Source: Nitrospirota bacterium (GTDB lineage: Bacteria > Nitrospirota > Thermodesulfovibrionia > Thermodesulfovibrionales > SM23-35). Taken from it: DNA of 64,000 bases. The position numbers and the translations under genes are program-made. The stretch spans positions 21,643-85,642 of the forward strand of contig JBFMCL010000013.1 of assembly GCA_040754395.1 (NCBI GenBank), written 5' to 3'. Below, piece by piece: positions 53,910 to 62,393 of the stretch. The notes beneath the pieces were generated by a model, which was given only the letters and a program-made list of their open reading frames with translations, searched no databases and was not told where the DNA came from. The first letter of the stretch is position 1. Each line of letters starts with the position of its first letter.

Positions 53910-55379
53910 TCACTTTATTGTCTCTGCGGTGAACGTGAACAGTTCGGCAGCTTTCCATGCATCTTTCGGAAGCCCTGCCTTTGCGCAAATCTGCTCAAGA
54001 AATGTGCCCCTGTCCCATCCCTGCTCTGACGCAACCTGCGGGAGAAGAAGGCCGCTCTGGGAGCTTTTTCGGATCACCAGGCCATGCCTCCCGATCTGGA
54101 TGTCATCAATATCCTTGAGAGGATTCAGCGGAGAAAGCACCGAGACCTCGATATCGACATCAGGCAATTCGTCTCTTGTCATCGGAGGAAATCTCGGGTC
54201 GCCTGAGGATGCTGCGACGGCATTTTTTATGACTGACTGATACAGGGGCATGACCGCCTGGACATGCCCGATGCATCCCCTCAGAGATCCCTTCTTTTTA
54301 ATGGTGACAAACACCGCCCCGTCTGTCTTGAATTTTCTGTTCACCGTTTCCGGCTCCGGGGTTTTTCCTGATGTCACATGTTCTGTCACAGCCGTTTTGG
54401 CCAAACCGAGAAGCTCTTTCTTCTCTTCTTCGGTATAAGGGCTTTTAAACAGTCCCAGAGAGGCATAGCCTACTACCTTTCCTTTTTCTCCGGTGACATC
54501 CCCTGAATTTGCGTAATTGAACAGTGCACCATATGTCGCACCGAGCCTCTTTGCCACCTCCAACGAGATAATGACAGGAAACGAACCGCACAGTTCAGCC
54601 TCGCCGTTCTGCAGGAGCTGACCTGCGTGCATGGAAGAAAGTCTCTCGAGAGCAGAGATAATTCTGTTGTCCATGGCCAGCGCCTTCTGATAGCTGTGAT
54701 AATGGGAAAGGTCTGTGCTTGCGATGATTAAGGTTTTTTCGTCCACCATTGCTGTCAGTTTTGATACAAGATGGTCGAACGTCTGTTTTGTCGGGGAACC
54801 GATAAGGATAGGGACTATTGCAAAGTCTTCAAGGACTGTCTGAAGAAAGGGAAGCTGTACTTCCAGAGAATGTTCACGCGCAAACGCCTCAGGATAAAAC
54901 CTTACGTCCGCACTTTCGTTCAGGAGGCGGGATGCCAGTTTTTCATGTATATTTACATCACCGAGCGGTGTCCTGAATTTCCCTTTTGCAAAGACTGATG
55001 CACCCTTAAATCCTGTGTGATGACTCGCACCTATAAGGATTACATTTTTTATGGCACTTCCGCTGATTTCCCTGTACCCGTAGGCAGCGACCTGTCCCGA
55101 ATACCGGTATCCTGCATGCGGCGAAATCAGCGCGATGAGCCGGCCGTCCCATTGCCCTTTTTTTGCCCCTGAAATAAAGGCATCAACAGAATCCTTCAGT
55201 TCCTTGCTGTCTGCAGGATAGAATGTTCCGGCAACGGCAGGTTCTTTCACCTGTTCGGTGCATCCGGAAGAGAAAGGGGTGAGGACGAGCATACAGAGGA
55301 AGAGAAGGCTCATGAGCGTTTTCGGGGAAGAAAAAGCGTCGCTGAAATAATGTCTTGATACGATGACATATTTTGACAT
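53910..55379 (-). CDS. AmmeMemoRadiSam system Memo-AMMECR1 fusion (lipoprotein)
   Basis: A protein of about 489 aa. An export signal ends in a lipobox (FSSGC), then a Memo-like domain follows (PAVAGTFYPADSKEL, LISPHAGYRYSGQVAA, GASHHTGFKG, STDLSHYHSY) with conserved His residues, then an AMMECR1 domain (FVTIKKKGSLRGCIGHV, SSGDPRFPPMTRDEL). These are usually separate (proteins B and A). The system is conserved in all domains of life, but its reaction is not established. The ATG at 55379 has GGAGGAAGGGG upstream and is preferred to 55400. It follows the small Tat-like ORF and the radical SAM gene on the same strand. Confidence 0.93.
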   Translation of the reverse strand: MSKYVIVSRHYFSDAFSSPKTLMSLLFLCMLVLTPFSSGCTEQVKEPAVAGTFYPADSKELKDSVDAFISGAKKGQWDGRLIALISPHAGYRYSGQVAAYGYREISGSAIKNVILIGASHHTGFKGASVFAKGKFRTPLGDVNIHEKLASRLLNESADVRFYPEAFAREHSLEVQLPFLQTVLEDFAIVPILIGSPTKQTFDHLVSKLTAMVDEKTLIIASTDLSHYHSYQKALAMDNRIISALERLSSMHAGQLLQNGEAELCGSFPVIISLEVAKRLGATYGALFNYANSGDVTGEKGKVVGYASLGLFKSPYTEEEKKELLGLAKTAVTEHVTSGKTPEPETVNRKFKTDGAVFVTIKKKGSLRGCIGHVQAVMPLYQSVIKNAVAASSGDPRFPPMTRDELPDVDIEVSVLSPLNPLKDIDDIQIGRHGLVIRKSSQSGLLLPQVASEQGWDRGTFLEQICAKAGLPKDAWKAAELFTFTAETIK

Positions 55380-55399
55380 AATTCCCCTTCCTCCAAACA

Positions 55400-55531
55400 T
55401 CAATCGAGCCTTTTCCAGAACATGGCTTCCTTCATCTGCGGTGCAGGTTTCTTCTCTGCCTTCACTTTTTTCCCGAATAGGGCGAGCATGGCCCCCAGTA
55501 AAAGTGTCTTTAAAAAAACTCTTCTTTTCAT
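55400..55531 (-). CDS. 43-aa Tat-signal-like ORF in the AmmeMemoRadiSam cluster
   Basis: A small ORF starting MKRRVFLKTLLLGAMLALFG, with an Arg pair and hydrophobic core like a twin-arginine signal. It ends PQMKEAMFWKRLD. In the radical SAM enzymes of this system, EAxFYxKL followed by xxxVxCxLCPxxC is the usual N-terminus, and here the radical SAM gene begins MGKTVQCELCP. Thus the ORF looks like its missing front end. GAGGT lies 9 bases upstream. It sits 33 bp after the radical SAM gene and its stop overlaps the next frame. It could be a live split module or a remnant. Confidence 0.6.
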   Translation of the reverse strand: MKRRVFLKTLLLGAMLALFGKKVKAEKKPAPQMKEAMFWKRLD

Positions 55532-55564
55532 CTTATAATACCTCTGTCACTTTTTCTCACACCC

Positions 55565-56539
55565 TTAAGTCCATACCCCCGGAATATCAACCCTGCAGAA
55601 TCTGCATTTACCGTCTGAGACATTATTCTGTTTCACAAAATATCCTATTCTTTCTATGAGCAGTTTTTTGCATTTGGGGCAGAAAGTGCTTTCTGCTTCA
55701 TTGCGTATATTGCCGATGTAGACAAACCTCAATCCGGCATCCATCGCGGTTTTCCTTGCCTCTGCAAGAGTTTCCAGAGGGGTTGGGGGAAGGTTCGTGA
55801 GCTTGTAATGGGGGAAAAACCGCGAGAAATGCAGGGGAACATCTTCACCAAGGTTCTTCATAATCCATCTGGACATGTCCCTGATGGATTTCATGTCGTC
55901 ATTGAGAGTAGGGACAACCAGGTTTGTTATCTCGAGCCAGACCTTTTCCTCCTTCAGGACGACGAGGGAATCGAGAACCGGCTTCAGGCGTCCATTGCAG
56001 ATCCTGGCATAAAAGTCTTCGGTAAAGCCTTTCAGGTCAATGTCTGCCGCATCCATATAGCGCGATAATCTCCTGAGAGGCTTTTCATTGATATAGCCGC
56101 AGGAATGCATCGTGTTCCGTATCCCGCTTTTTTTTGCAATGACCGCAGTATCATACATGTATTCATAAAAGACGGTAGGTTCTGTGTACGTGTACGTGAC
56201 AGATTTGCATCTGTAGGAGAGGGCGTTTTTTATCACCTTTTCGGGAGGGAGATCATACGTGTCGGTATCTTCCGGACTGGCCTGTGATATCTGCCAGTTC
56301 TGGCAGAACTTGCAGCTAAGTACACACCCGGCGGTTGCGATCGAGAAGGCTGAGGTGCCGGGAAGGAAATGGAAAAATGGCTTTTTCTCGATCGGATCGA
56401 CATGCACTGCACAGGGCTTTCCATACACAAGGCTGTATAATGTGCCATTTCTGTTCACCCTTGTCCTGCACCTGCTGCGCTGCCCTTCTTCAAGCACGCA
56501 TCCGTTCGGGCAGAGTTCGCACTGTACTGTCTTGCCCAT
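55565..56539 (-). CDS. amrS: AmmeMemoRadiSam system radical SAM enzyme
   Basis: A 324-aa radical SAM enzyme. The cluster motif CVLSCKFC at C72, C76, C79 binds the 4Fe-4S cluster. N-terminal CELCPNGC and C24 form a second Cys set, and LYSLVYGKPCAVHVDPIEKKPFFHF is the family hallmark. The C-terminus has CPKC and CRFCR, possibly a zinc site. The protein starts directly at the GKTVQC segment, without the EAMF(Y/W)xKL front found in homologs; that segment is in the small ORF downstream. No clear ribosome binding site is seen. Confidence 0.93.
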   Translation of the reverse strand: MGKTVQCELCPNGCVLEEGQRSRCRTRVNRNGTLYSLVYGKPCAVHVDPIEKKPFFHFLPGTSAFSIATAGCVLSCKFCQNWQISQASPEDTDTYDLPPEKVIKNALSYRCKSVTYTYTEPTVFYEYMYDTAVIAKKSGIRNTMHSCGYINEKPLRRLSRYMDAADIDLKGFTEDFYARICNGRLKPVLDSLVVLKEEKVWLEITNLVVPTLNDDMKSIRDMSRWIMKNLGEDVPLHFSRFFPHYKLTNLPPTPLETLAEARKTAMDAGLRFVYIGNIRNEAESTFCPKCKKLLIERIGYFVKQNNVSDGKCRFCRVDIPGVWT

Positions 56540-56614
56540 AGAAGTATTATAAAACTTTTTGTGTTGAAACTCGAAACCATATCATGAACTGCCGCGCAGG
56601 TCAAAGGAGAGTTC

Positions 56615-58732
56615 TCAAGTTTGCAAGGAACCTGCCGCTATGCGCAATACCAATACCGCGGAAAACATTTTTATCATCGCTATCAGCAGAAGGGCGTTAG
56701 AAACCCCGAAAAGCGGAATGATGATCAGGGACGATAGCAATGCCCCGAGAAAAGAACCGGCAAGGTCAAAGGCGTATAGTTTGCCTCCGGCCTCTTTATC
56801 TGCGAGAGAGAGATTCGCCGTGCTGAACTGCCCTCCGGTGATCATCCCGAACAGACACACGAGCACATAAAAGAAAAGCTCCTCATTGAAAAACAGGGAA
56901 GATACTGAAGCCGTAAGGATCGTTGCCAGTTCAAGGGCACACAGTCCCCGCAGGGCGTACCGCATTTTCCTGGTGATGACGGTTCCGGTCCAGAGTCCGG
57001 CCATGAACAGGGCGGAAAGGAGGCCGATCATCTCATACACAAATCCGTGGATCGACTCATAGGCAAGTATCACGGCGAGCATAAACGACATGCCTGAGAA
57101 CCCTGTGGCAAAGACGGAGAAAAAAAGTGTCCTGCGTTTTTTTCCGAATGCTGCCAATAAGATGCATGCGAAGATGATCGAGGAAAAAAGAACGACATGC
57201 ACTTGCCGGACAGTAAGCAGGAAGGTGAGAAATCTTCCCCCATGCTTCTCTTCCCAGAGCATGACGGTATAAAGATAGGCAGAGGGCCTGAGGTCAGTAT
57301 TTTCCAGGGATACTTCTTCGAGGCGTTGCCTGACATATTCTGTATTGTAGGGAGAGAAGGCATCACGGAATATGTAGCGGTTAAAATAGCGTGTAGAGAG
57401 TTCCCTCTGCATAAATCGGTGTTCGAGAATCTCAGGTGCAACGGAGAAAGCCGCATCTGAGGCAAAAAGTCTCCCGTATTCCTGGGAGGTCACCTCAACA
57501 TGCCTGAAAACAGACGCAAGGGAGTTATATATGGAGCCGCTTGCCGTCTGCATCCTTTTTCCTATATACCCTGTTGAGTACGGCAGTGAAAGCGCAATGA
57601 TGCCGTCTTTCCGGAGGACACCCTTTGCTTCTCTGAAGAAATCCCTGGTGTAGAACCTGTTGATGCTTGCCGTCGAGGGCTGCGGAAGATGCAAGACAAT
57701 GAAATCATACCGGGGCTGCCGCAGACCCTTTATGTATCTCCTGCCGTCCTGAATGCGTATGCTGACTTTATTGTTTTTTATTGCATTCAGATCTTCCTGC
57801 TGACTGAGAACCTTCATTGCGACTTCCGCAATCTTCGAATCAAGTTCAATTAAATCAATATGATGCACGTTATACTTCAAGTAATCTTTTATAATTCCCG
57901 GAGATCCACCGATAATCAGGACGTTTGAGGGAGAAGGATGAAGGGCCATCGCAAGATGCACATTCATTTCTTCAGCAGGACTGTCCGGATAGGTGAACAG
58001 GAGATGGCCGTTTGCGTAGACGCTTGATTGGTTTCCGATATTGATAACCGCGATTTCACCGTATCTGGATTCGGCAGTATGGGAAACCTCAAGGCCGTGC
58101 CAGGGAAGGGTAACTGTAATCTTATGCAGACTGAGATAGAAAATCAGCGGAATGGTAAACAAAATGACAATTTTGCGCTTTCCTGACAACCAGATCGCCA
58201 TGAGAATGTTTACTGCGGAAATCACTGAACAGAGCTCGAATGCCGGTATTCTTGAGGAGAGAACAAAAGTGAACAGTATGCCTCCGAGAAAGGCGCCGAG
58301 TGCCTCGAGCCCGTATACCTTTCCGGCTGCATTTACAGTCCCGGAATGTGAGACCGCCAGAGGAAACTGAAGACCGATCACGAAGCAAAGCGGAAGAAGC
58401 ATGACGGCTGTGGAAAGGACTGTTGCCCATAAGGAAACGACTTCACCCGGCTCCAGCGAAAGGATTATCCGTATCGCTTTTATGCCGACAACAGTCGGCT
58501 GTGCGAGCATGGCTATGACAAGAAAAGATACTACAAACGCGTTTCTGAGTCTGATATTCTGACCGATATAACTTCCCAGTCCCACATAAATAAGCCAGAA
58601 GGACAAGGTAATCCCGATATCCAGTTCATTCCCCGAGAAAGTGGCAAGCAGCAGGCGAAGAACAGTAATCTGAAGGAGCATCGAAGAGAACCCCATCACG
58701 ATGTAGGGGATTGATGAATGCAAGTGCGTCAT
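56615..58732 (-). CDS. Membrane spermidine-synthase-like protein with MFS-like helices
   Basis: A 705-aa protein joining about 12 membrane helices (residues 1-215 and 500-705) around a spermidine-synthase-like methyltransferase-fold domain (about 220-490; VLIIGGSPGIIKDYLKYN, HIDLIELDSKIAE, GRRYIKG, NRFYTRDFF). In this family the catalytic segment usually reads LPDPS; here it is HLPQPS, with Gln in place of Asp, so aminopropyl transfer is doubtful. The ATG at 58732 has AGGA upstream and is preferred to TTG 58747. The substrate is unknown. Divergent from the REC-PAS gene. Confidence 0.85.
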   Translation of the reverse strand: MTHLHSSIPYIVMGFSSMLLQITVLRLLLATFSGNELDIGITLSFWLIYVGLGSYIGQNIRLRNAFVVSFLVIAMLAQPTVVGIKAIRIILSLEPGEVVSLWATVLSTAVMLLPLCFVIGLQFPLAVSHSGTVNAAGKVYGLEALGAFLGGILFTFVLSSRIPAFELCSVISAVNILMAIWLSGKRKIVILFTIPLIFYLSLHKITVTLPWHGLEVSHTAESRYGEIAVINIGNQSSVYANGHLLFTYPDSPAEEMNVHLAMALHPSPSNVLIIGGSPGIIKDYLKYNVHHIDLIELDSKIAEVAMKVLSQQEDLNAIKNNKVSIRIQDGRRYIKGLRQPRYDFIVLHLPQPSTASINRFYTRDFFREAKGVLRKDGIIALSLPYSTGYIGKRMQTASGSIYNSLASVFRHVEVTSQEYGRLFASDAAFSVAPEILEHRFMQRELSTRYFNRYIFRDAFSPYNTEYVRQRLEEVSLENTDLRPSAYLYTVMLWEEKHGGRFLTFLLTVRQVHVVLFSSIIFACILLAAFGKKRRTLFFSVFATGFSGMSFMLAVILAYESIHGFVYEMIGLLSALFMAGLWTGTVITRKMRYALRGLCALELATILTASVSSLFFNEELFFYVLVCLFGMITGGQFSTANLSLADKEAGGKLYAFDLAGSFLGALLSSLIIIPLFGVSNALLLIAMIKMFSAVLVLRIAAGSLQT

Positions 58733-58876
58733 CTCAGGTTCCTGCAATAACTATACAATCTCCGCATACAAAAAATAAGGGGTAATTTTTCCTGAACAGT
58801 CTCGTGATTTGGCATTTTTTTCGGATTGTGATAGGATTTTATCAGGTGATATGCCATATCTATTGACAGCATTCAT

Positions 58877-60616
58877 ATGAAAAGAAATTTGCAGAGAAAC
58901 AATCACCCTCATGATGAAATGAACACAAACAGGCATAATGAGGAGCAAAATCAGGGCGCAATCCGCATCCTTATCCTTGAAGATGTTTTTGCGGATGCAG
59001 AACTGATGGAGCAGGAGTTGCTGAAGGGAGGCATACACTTTACCTCAAAACGGGTCGACTCAAAAGAGGAATTCGTGAGGGAACTCAGTGACTTTGCTCC
59101 GGATATCATCCTCTCGGACTACTCCCTTCCGCAGTTTGACGGGTTATCAGCGCTGGAGCTGGTGCAACAACAGAAACCCGATGTGCCATTCATACTCACA
59201 ACAGGAGCAATGGGCGAGGAATTCGCAATTGAGACACTGAAAAAAGGTGCAACGGATTATGTCCTGAAACAGCGGCTTTCCCGGCTTGTACCTTCGGTGA
59301 AAAGGGCATTGCGGGAGGTTGAGGAAAAGGCTGCGCTGAAAAAGGCTGTAGAGGCCCTGAAGGCTTCGGAGGAAAAATACCGGGCAGTATTTGAGAATAC
59401 CGGTACGGCGATGATAATCTTTGAGGAGGACATGATGATTTCCCTCGTAAACAGGGAGACCGAAAAGCTCTCCGGGTATGCGAGAGAAGAAATAGAAGGC
59501 AAGAGGAAATGGACGGAATTCGTCTCGCCGGAAGACCTCGAAAGGATGAAGAAGTATCACGTGATGAGAAGAATCGACCCTGATTCAGTTCCGCGTAATT
59601 ATGAATTCCGGATTACCGACAGGAACGGAAAAGGAAAAAATATTTATATCACGATCGATCTGATACCCGGAACAAAGAAAAGCATCGCTTCCCTTCTAGA
59701 TATTACCGAGCGGAAGAAATCGCGTGAGGCATTGGAAGTTGCGCGGCGCGAATGGGAGGACATTTTTCAGGCGATCGGACATCCGACCATCATTCTCGAT
59801 GCAGAGCACAATATCATGATGGCGAACCGGGCGGCAGTAAAAGCTGCCGGCAGGACTGAGGAGGAAGCCAAAGGGAAAAAATGCTATGAGATTTTCCATC
59901 ATACTGAGTGCCCTTCCAAGGACTGTCCAATGGAAAAAATGCGTGTTTCCCGCAGCCTTGAAATCGCCGGAATGGAGATGGAGGCCATGGGCGGTACCTA
60001 TCTTGTATCCTGCACTCCGGTGCTTGACAAGGACGGCAATATCCTGAAGGTTATCCATATCGCGACTGATATTACCGAGAGGAAAAAGGCTGAAGAACGG
60101 CTGAGGCTGCTTACCTCGGTTCTGGAACAGACGAGTGAGGGAGTCGCGATGGTCGACCTTGCAGGCCACATCCTTTTCCTGAACGATGCCTTTGCATCAA
60201 TCCACGGGTATGCTCCGGATGAGCTTATCGGAAAACACCTTTCCATATTCCATACCCCTGAGCAGATGCCTTCGGTGGATGCCGCAAACAGGGAGATTCT
60301 GGAGAAGGGGGAATTCAGCGGGAAAATCTGGCATGTAAAACGCGATGGGACGGTCTTTCCTTCGCTCATGCATAATTCATTGCTACGGGATGATTCAGGT
60401 AATGCAATAGGGATGATCGGCACGCTCCGTGATATCACAGACATTGAAAAAACTGAGGCAAGCCTGAAAAAAAGTAAGGCGGAACTGAATAAAAGGATAA
60501 AGGAGCTGGAGGATTTTTACAATCTGGCGGTTGGCCGGGAACTGAGGATGATCGAATTAAAAAAAGAGGCTGCAGCCCTGAAGGAAGAGCTGAAGAAACA
60601 TAGAGCAAGGAATTAA
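58877..60616 (+). CDS. Receiver-PAS-PAS-PAS protein without output domain
   Basis: A 579-aa protein. The receiver domain (IRILILEDVFADAELMEQEL, acceptor Asp in DIILSDYSLPQ, Lys in KGATDYVLKQRLS) is followed by three PAS domains (about 175-285, 295-410, 415-535). The second contains CYEIFHHTECPSKDCPMEKM, a Cys set like that of the first PAS in the 51.2-kb protein. The C-terminal coiled tail KELEDFYNLAVGRELRMIEL matches the tail of that protein. No kinase or enzyme is present. Start uncertain: ATG 58877 or 58919, neither with a good ribosome site. A strong terminator follows. Confidence 0.9.
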   Translation: MKRNLQRNNHPHDEMNTNRHNEEQNQGAIRILILEDVFADAELMEQELLKGGIHFTSKRVDSKEEFVRELSDFAPDIILSDYSLPQFDGLSALELVQQQKPDVPFILTTGAMGEEFAIETLKKGATDYVLKQRLSRLVPSVKRALREVEEKAALKKAVEALKASEEKYRAVFENTGTAMIIFEEDMMISLVNRETEKLSGYAREEIEGKRKWTEFVSPEDLERMKKYHVMRRIDPDSVPRNYEFRITDRNGKGKNIYITIDLIPGTKKSIASLLDITERKKSREALEVARREWEDIFQAIGHPTIILDAEHNIMMANRAAVKAAGRTEEEAKGKKCYEIFHHTECPSKDCPMEKMRVSRSLEIAGMEMEAMGGTYLVSCTPVLDKDGNILKVIHIATDITERKKAEERLRLLTSVLEQTSEGVAMVDLAGHILFLNDAFASIHGYAPDELIGKHLSIFHTPEQMPSVDAANREILEKGEFSGKIWHVKRDGTVFPSLMHNSLLRDDSGNAIGMIGTLRDITDIEKTEASLKKSKAELNKRIKELEDFYNLAVGRELRMIELKKEAAALKEELKKHRARN

Positions 60617-60621
60617 TCCTG

Positions 60622-60672
60622 AAGAGCCGGTACGCAGACATCTCTGTTCTGTGCCCGTACCGGCTCTTTTCT
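60622..60672. terminator. Strong bidirectional terminator
   Basis: AAGAGCCGGTACG (60622-60634) pairs with CGTACCGGCTCTT (60656-60668) without mismatch; a T-rich stretch follows on both strands in effect (TTTTCTTG on plus). It separates the REC-PAS gene from the convergent hsp20 operon and ends 4 bp from the last hsp20 stop. Confidence 0.85.
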
Positions 60673-60675
60673 TGT

Positions 60676-61167
60676 TTATTCAGCTCTGACAGAGATTTTC
60701 TTTGTTTCCTTAATTGCGCGGGCGGTCTTTGGCAGAGTAACCGTCAGCACGCCTTTCCGGAAGTCTGCTTTTGCCTTGTCCATATCGACCTCTGCAGGAA
60801 GCGGTATGGTGCGGGTGAATGATCCGAAAGACCGTTCCATACGATAATGATCCTTGCCCTTGTCTTCCTTTTCCTCCTTCTTTTCGCCTTTTATGGTTAC
60901 GGAATCCCTGTTCAGAAGGACATCGATATCCTTGTCATCCATGCCCGGAAGTTCAGCGGAAATCCTGATCTCCCTGTCGCTTTCCTTGATATCAACACTG
61001 GGGCTGAATGCGCCAAACTTGCCTTTAAATGGCTCCATCTCAAACCCGCTGAAGAAATTGTCGAACAATCTGTCCATCTCCTGGCGAAACAGCGCAAAAG
61101 GATTGGCTTCCCCGCGCTGTACCGGCAAAGGCTTTTTTCCAGAGGGCACGACATTCTTCTTCGGCAT
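60676..61167 (-). CDS. Hsp20/alpha-crystallin small heat shock protein, third in operon
   Basis: A 163-aa holdase chaperone. The alpha-crystallin domain covers about residues 50-160 (FSPSVDIKESDREIRISAEL, DIDVLLNRDSVTIKGEKKEE) and ends in the GVL motif KGVLTVTLPK. A Lys/Glu-rich loop (EDKGKDHYRMERSFGSFTR) is typical of class A. An I-x-V/I motif at the end (KKISVRAE) serves oligomer assembly. AGGAGG precedes the ATG. Third of three tandem genes under the CIRCE promoter. Confidence 0.95.
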   Translation of the reverse strand: MPKKNVVPSGKKPLPVQRGEANPFALFRQEMDRLFDNFFSGFEMEPFKGKFGAFSPSVDIKESDREIRISAELPGMDDKDIDVLLNRDSVTIKGEKKEEKEDKGKDHYRMERSFGSFTRTIPLPAEVDMDKAKADFRKGVLTVTLPKTARAIKETKKISVRAE

Positions 61168-61182
61168 AGTAATTCCTCCTTT

Positions 61183-61590
61183 TTACGTTTCTGCTCTTAC
61201 CGTTATTTTTCGTGTTTTGACCGCTTCTGCCTTTGGCAGAACGATTCGCAAGACGCCGTTTTTCACTGAGGCCTGAATCTTTTCCCTGTCTACCTCATCA
61301 GTGAGAGTGAAGGATCTCTGATAGTCACCGATACCATATTCCGAGACATACAGGGTGTGTTTTTCAGGAACAAATGGTTCAACCTTCCCGTAAATGGTCA
61401 GCACATTCTTTTCAAGCGTGATGTCAACGGACTTCTCATCGACCCCGGCCATATCAGCCGTAACGAGAATATCGTCTTTCCTCTCTATGATATCCACAGC
61501 GGGAGTGTAAAGCCTTCCAGCCCTTGTGAGTTCTCCCTTTTCAGGCGCTTCGGCCTGTTTCTTCTGTACATCCTTTGCAGTATCTGCCAT
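61183..61590 (-). CDS. Hsp20/alpha-crystallin small heat shock protein, second in operon
   Basis: A 135-aa protein with a charged N-terminal arm (residues 1-25) and an alpha-crystallin domain (YTPAVDIIERKDDILVTADM to NGVLRIVLPKAEAVKTRKI). It is the shortest-armed and most divergent of the three, ending TRKITVRAET with an IxV tail. Its ribosome site is GGAGGTGAAG. It lies 15 bp before the third gene and 24 bp after the first, so they are one transcript. Distinct sequence suggests hetero-oligomers rather than recent duplication. Confidence 0.95.
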   Translation of the reverse strand: MADTAKDVQKKQAEAPEKGELTRAGRLYTPAVDIIERKDDILVTADMAGVDEKSVDITLEKNVLTIYGKVEPFVPEKHTLYVSEYGIGDYQRSFTLTDEVDREKIQASVKNGVLRIVLPKAEAVKTRKITVRAET

Positions 61591-61614
61591 ACTTCTTCAC
61601 CTCCTCGTAAGAAC

Positions 61615-62046
61615 TTACAATGATTTTACAGTGATTTTTTTCGGTTTGTCCGCTTCTGCACGGGGGAGGCCGATGTGGAGGACTCCCTTTATGAATTTTG
61701 CTTCGACCTTTGCCGCATCGATACTGAAGGGCAGTTCGATGGTCTTGGTGAACTGGCCGGACCAGCGCTCTCTTCTGTGGAACGCCTCTCCCTCCCTCAA
61801 TATCTCGGGATCGCGCGATCCGCGGATCGTGAGGGATTTGCCGACGACGGAGATGTCAATCGCTCCCGGATCAACGCCCGGAATCTCGGTCGTGACAACG
61901 GCGTTGTCTCCTGCCACCCAAACGTTCAGTGCAGGAAACTCGATATTCGGCGTTGTTGTCCACCGCGACAATGCGCGGTGAATGCGGTCGAACTCTTTCC
62001 ACGGTTCCATAAACCTCCCGACTCTTTCAAGATCTGACCATAACAT
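61615..62046 (-). CDS. Hsp20/alpha-crystallin small heat shock protein, first in operon
   Basis: A 143-aa holdase. N-terminal arm with MEPWKEFDRIHRALSRW, then the alpha-crystallin domain from FPALNVWVAGDNAVVTTEIPG to KGVLHIGLPRAEADKPKKI. Hydrophobic grip residues and the GVL motif are intact. It is the first gene after the CIRCE element, with AAGGAGG 8-10 bases before the ATG at 62046. Expression should rise when HrcA is inactive, as under heat stress. HrcA itself is not in the window. Confidence 0.96.
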   Translation of the reverse strand: MLWSDLERVGRFMEPWKEFDRIHRALSRWTTTPNIEFPALNVWVAGDNAVVTTEIPGVDPGAIDISVVGKSLTIRGSRDPEILREGEAFHRRERWSGQFTKTIELPFSIDAAKVEAKFIKGVLHIGLPRAEADKPKKITVKSL

Positions 62047-62111
62047 GCTGCGTCACCTCCTTTTTGAATAAAAATGATTGGGATAAGACAAAACACATAA
62101 ACATTCCGAAA

Positions 62112-62174
62112 TTAGCACTCTCCTATAAAGAGTGCTAATTAATTTATATATAACATATTTTCAGGAAATGTCAA
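62112..62174 (-). promoter_or_regulatory. CIRCE operator and promoter of the hsp20 operon
   Basis: TTAGCACTC (62112-62120), nine bases, then GAGTGCTAA (62130-62138) is a perfect CIRCE inverted repeat, the binding site of the HrcA heat-shock repressor. On the minus strand a TTGACA (62169-62174) and TATATA (62145-62150, 18-bp spacer, or 62147-62152 with 16 bp) lie just upstream, so CIRCE sits at the transcription start. Confidence 0.95.
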
Positions 62175-62183
62175 TAGGTTTTT

Positions 62184-62393
62184 ATGAAAGAATTGCGTGG
62201 GTGGGCAACGGACAATCAAAGTATCGGATGTTGTCTGCACAATAAAAAATATGAGAATCAGAGGTTACCTTATCTGGAAGTTCATGTCCACATGCCATTG
62301 GTTAATACAGCAATGGCTCAAATGATATTTTGTTATAAATGCTTCTCAGAGGATATCTGTAAAAAAAGCTGTGAACCTTTTGCCCCAAAATGA
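62184..62393 (+). CDS. Small possible ORF with Cys-rich end
   Basis: A 69-aa ORF in AT-richer DNA than its left neighbours. The C-terminal part IFCYKCFSEDICKKSCEPF has CxxC and CX4CX3C spacing, which could bind metal. No family was recognised and the ribosome site (AGG seven bases before the ATG) is weak. The stop overlaps the next small ORF (ATGA). It may be an accessory or degraded gene. Confidence 0.4.
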   Translation: MKELRGWATDNQSIGCCLHNKKYENQRLPYLEVHVHMPLVNTAMAQMIFCYKCFSEDICKKSCEPFAPK

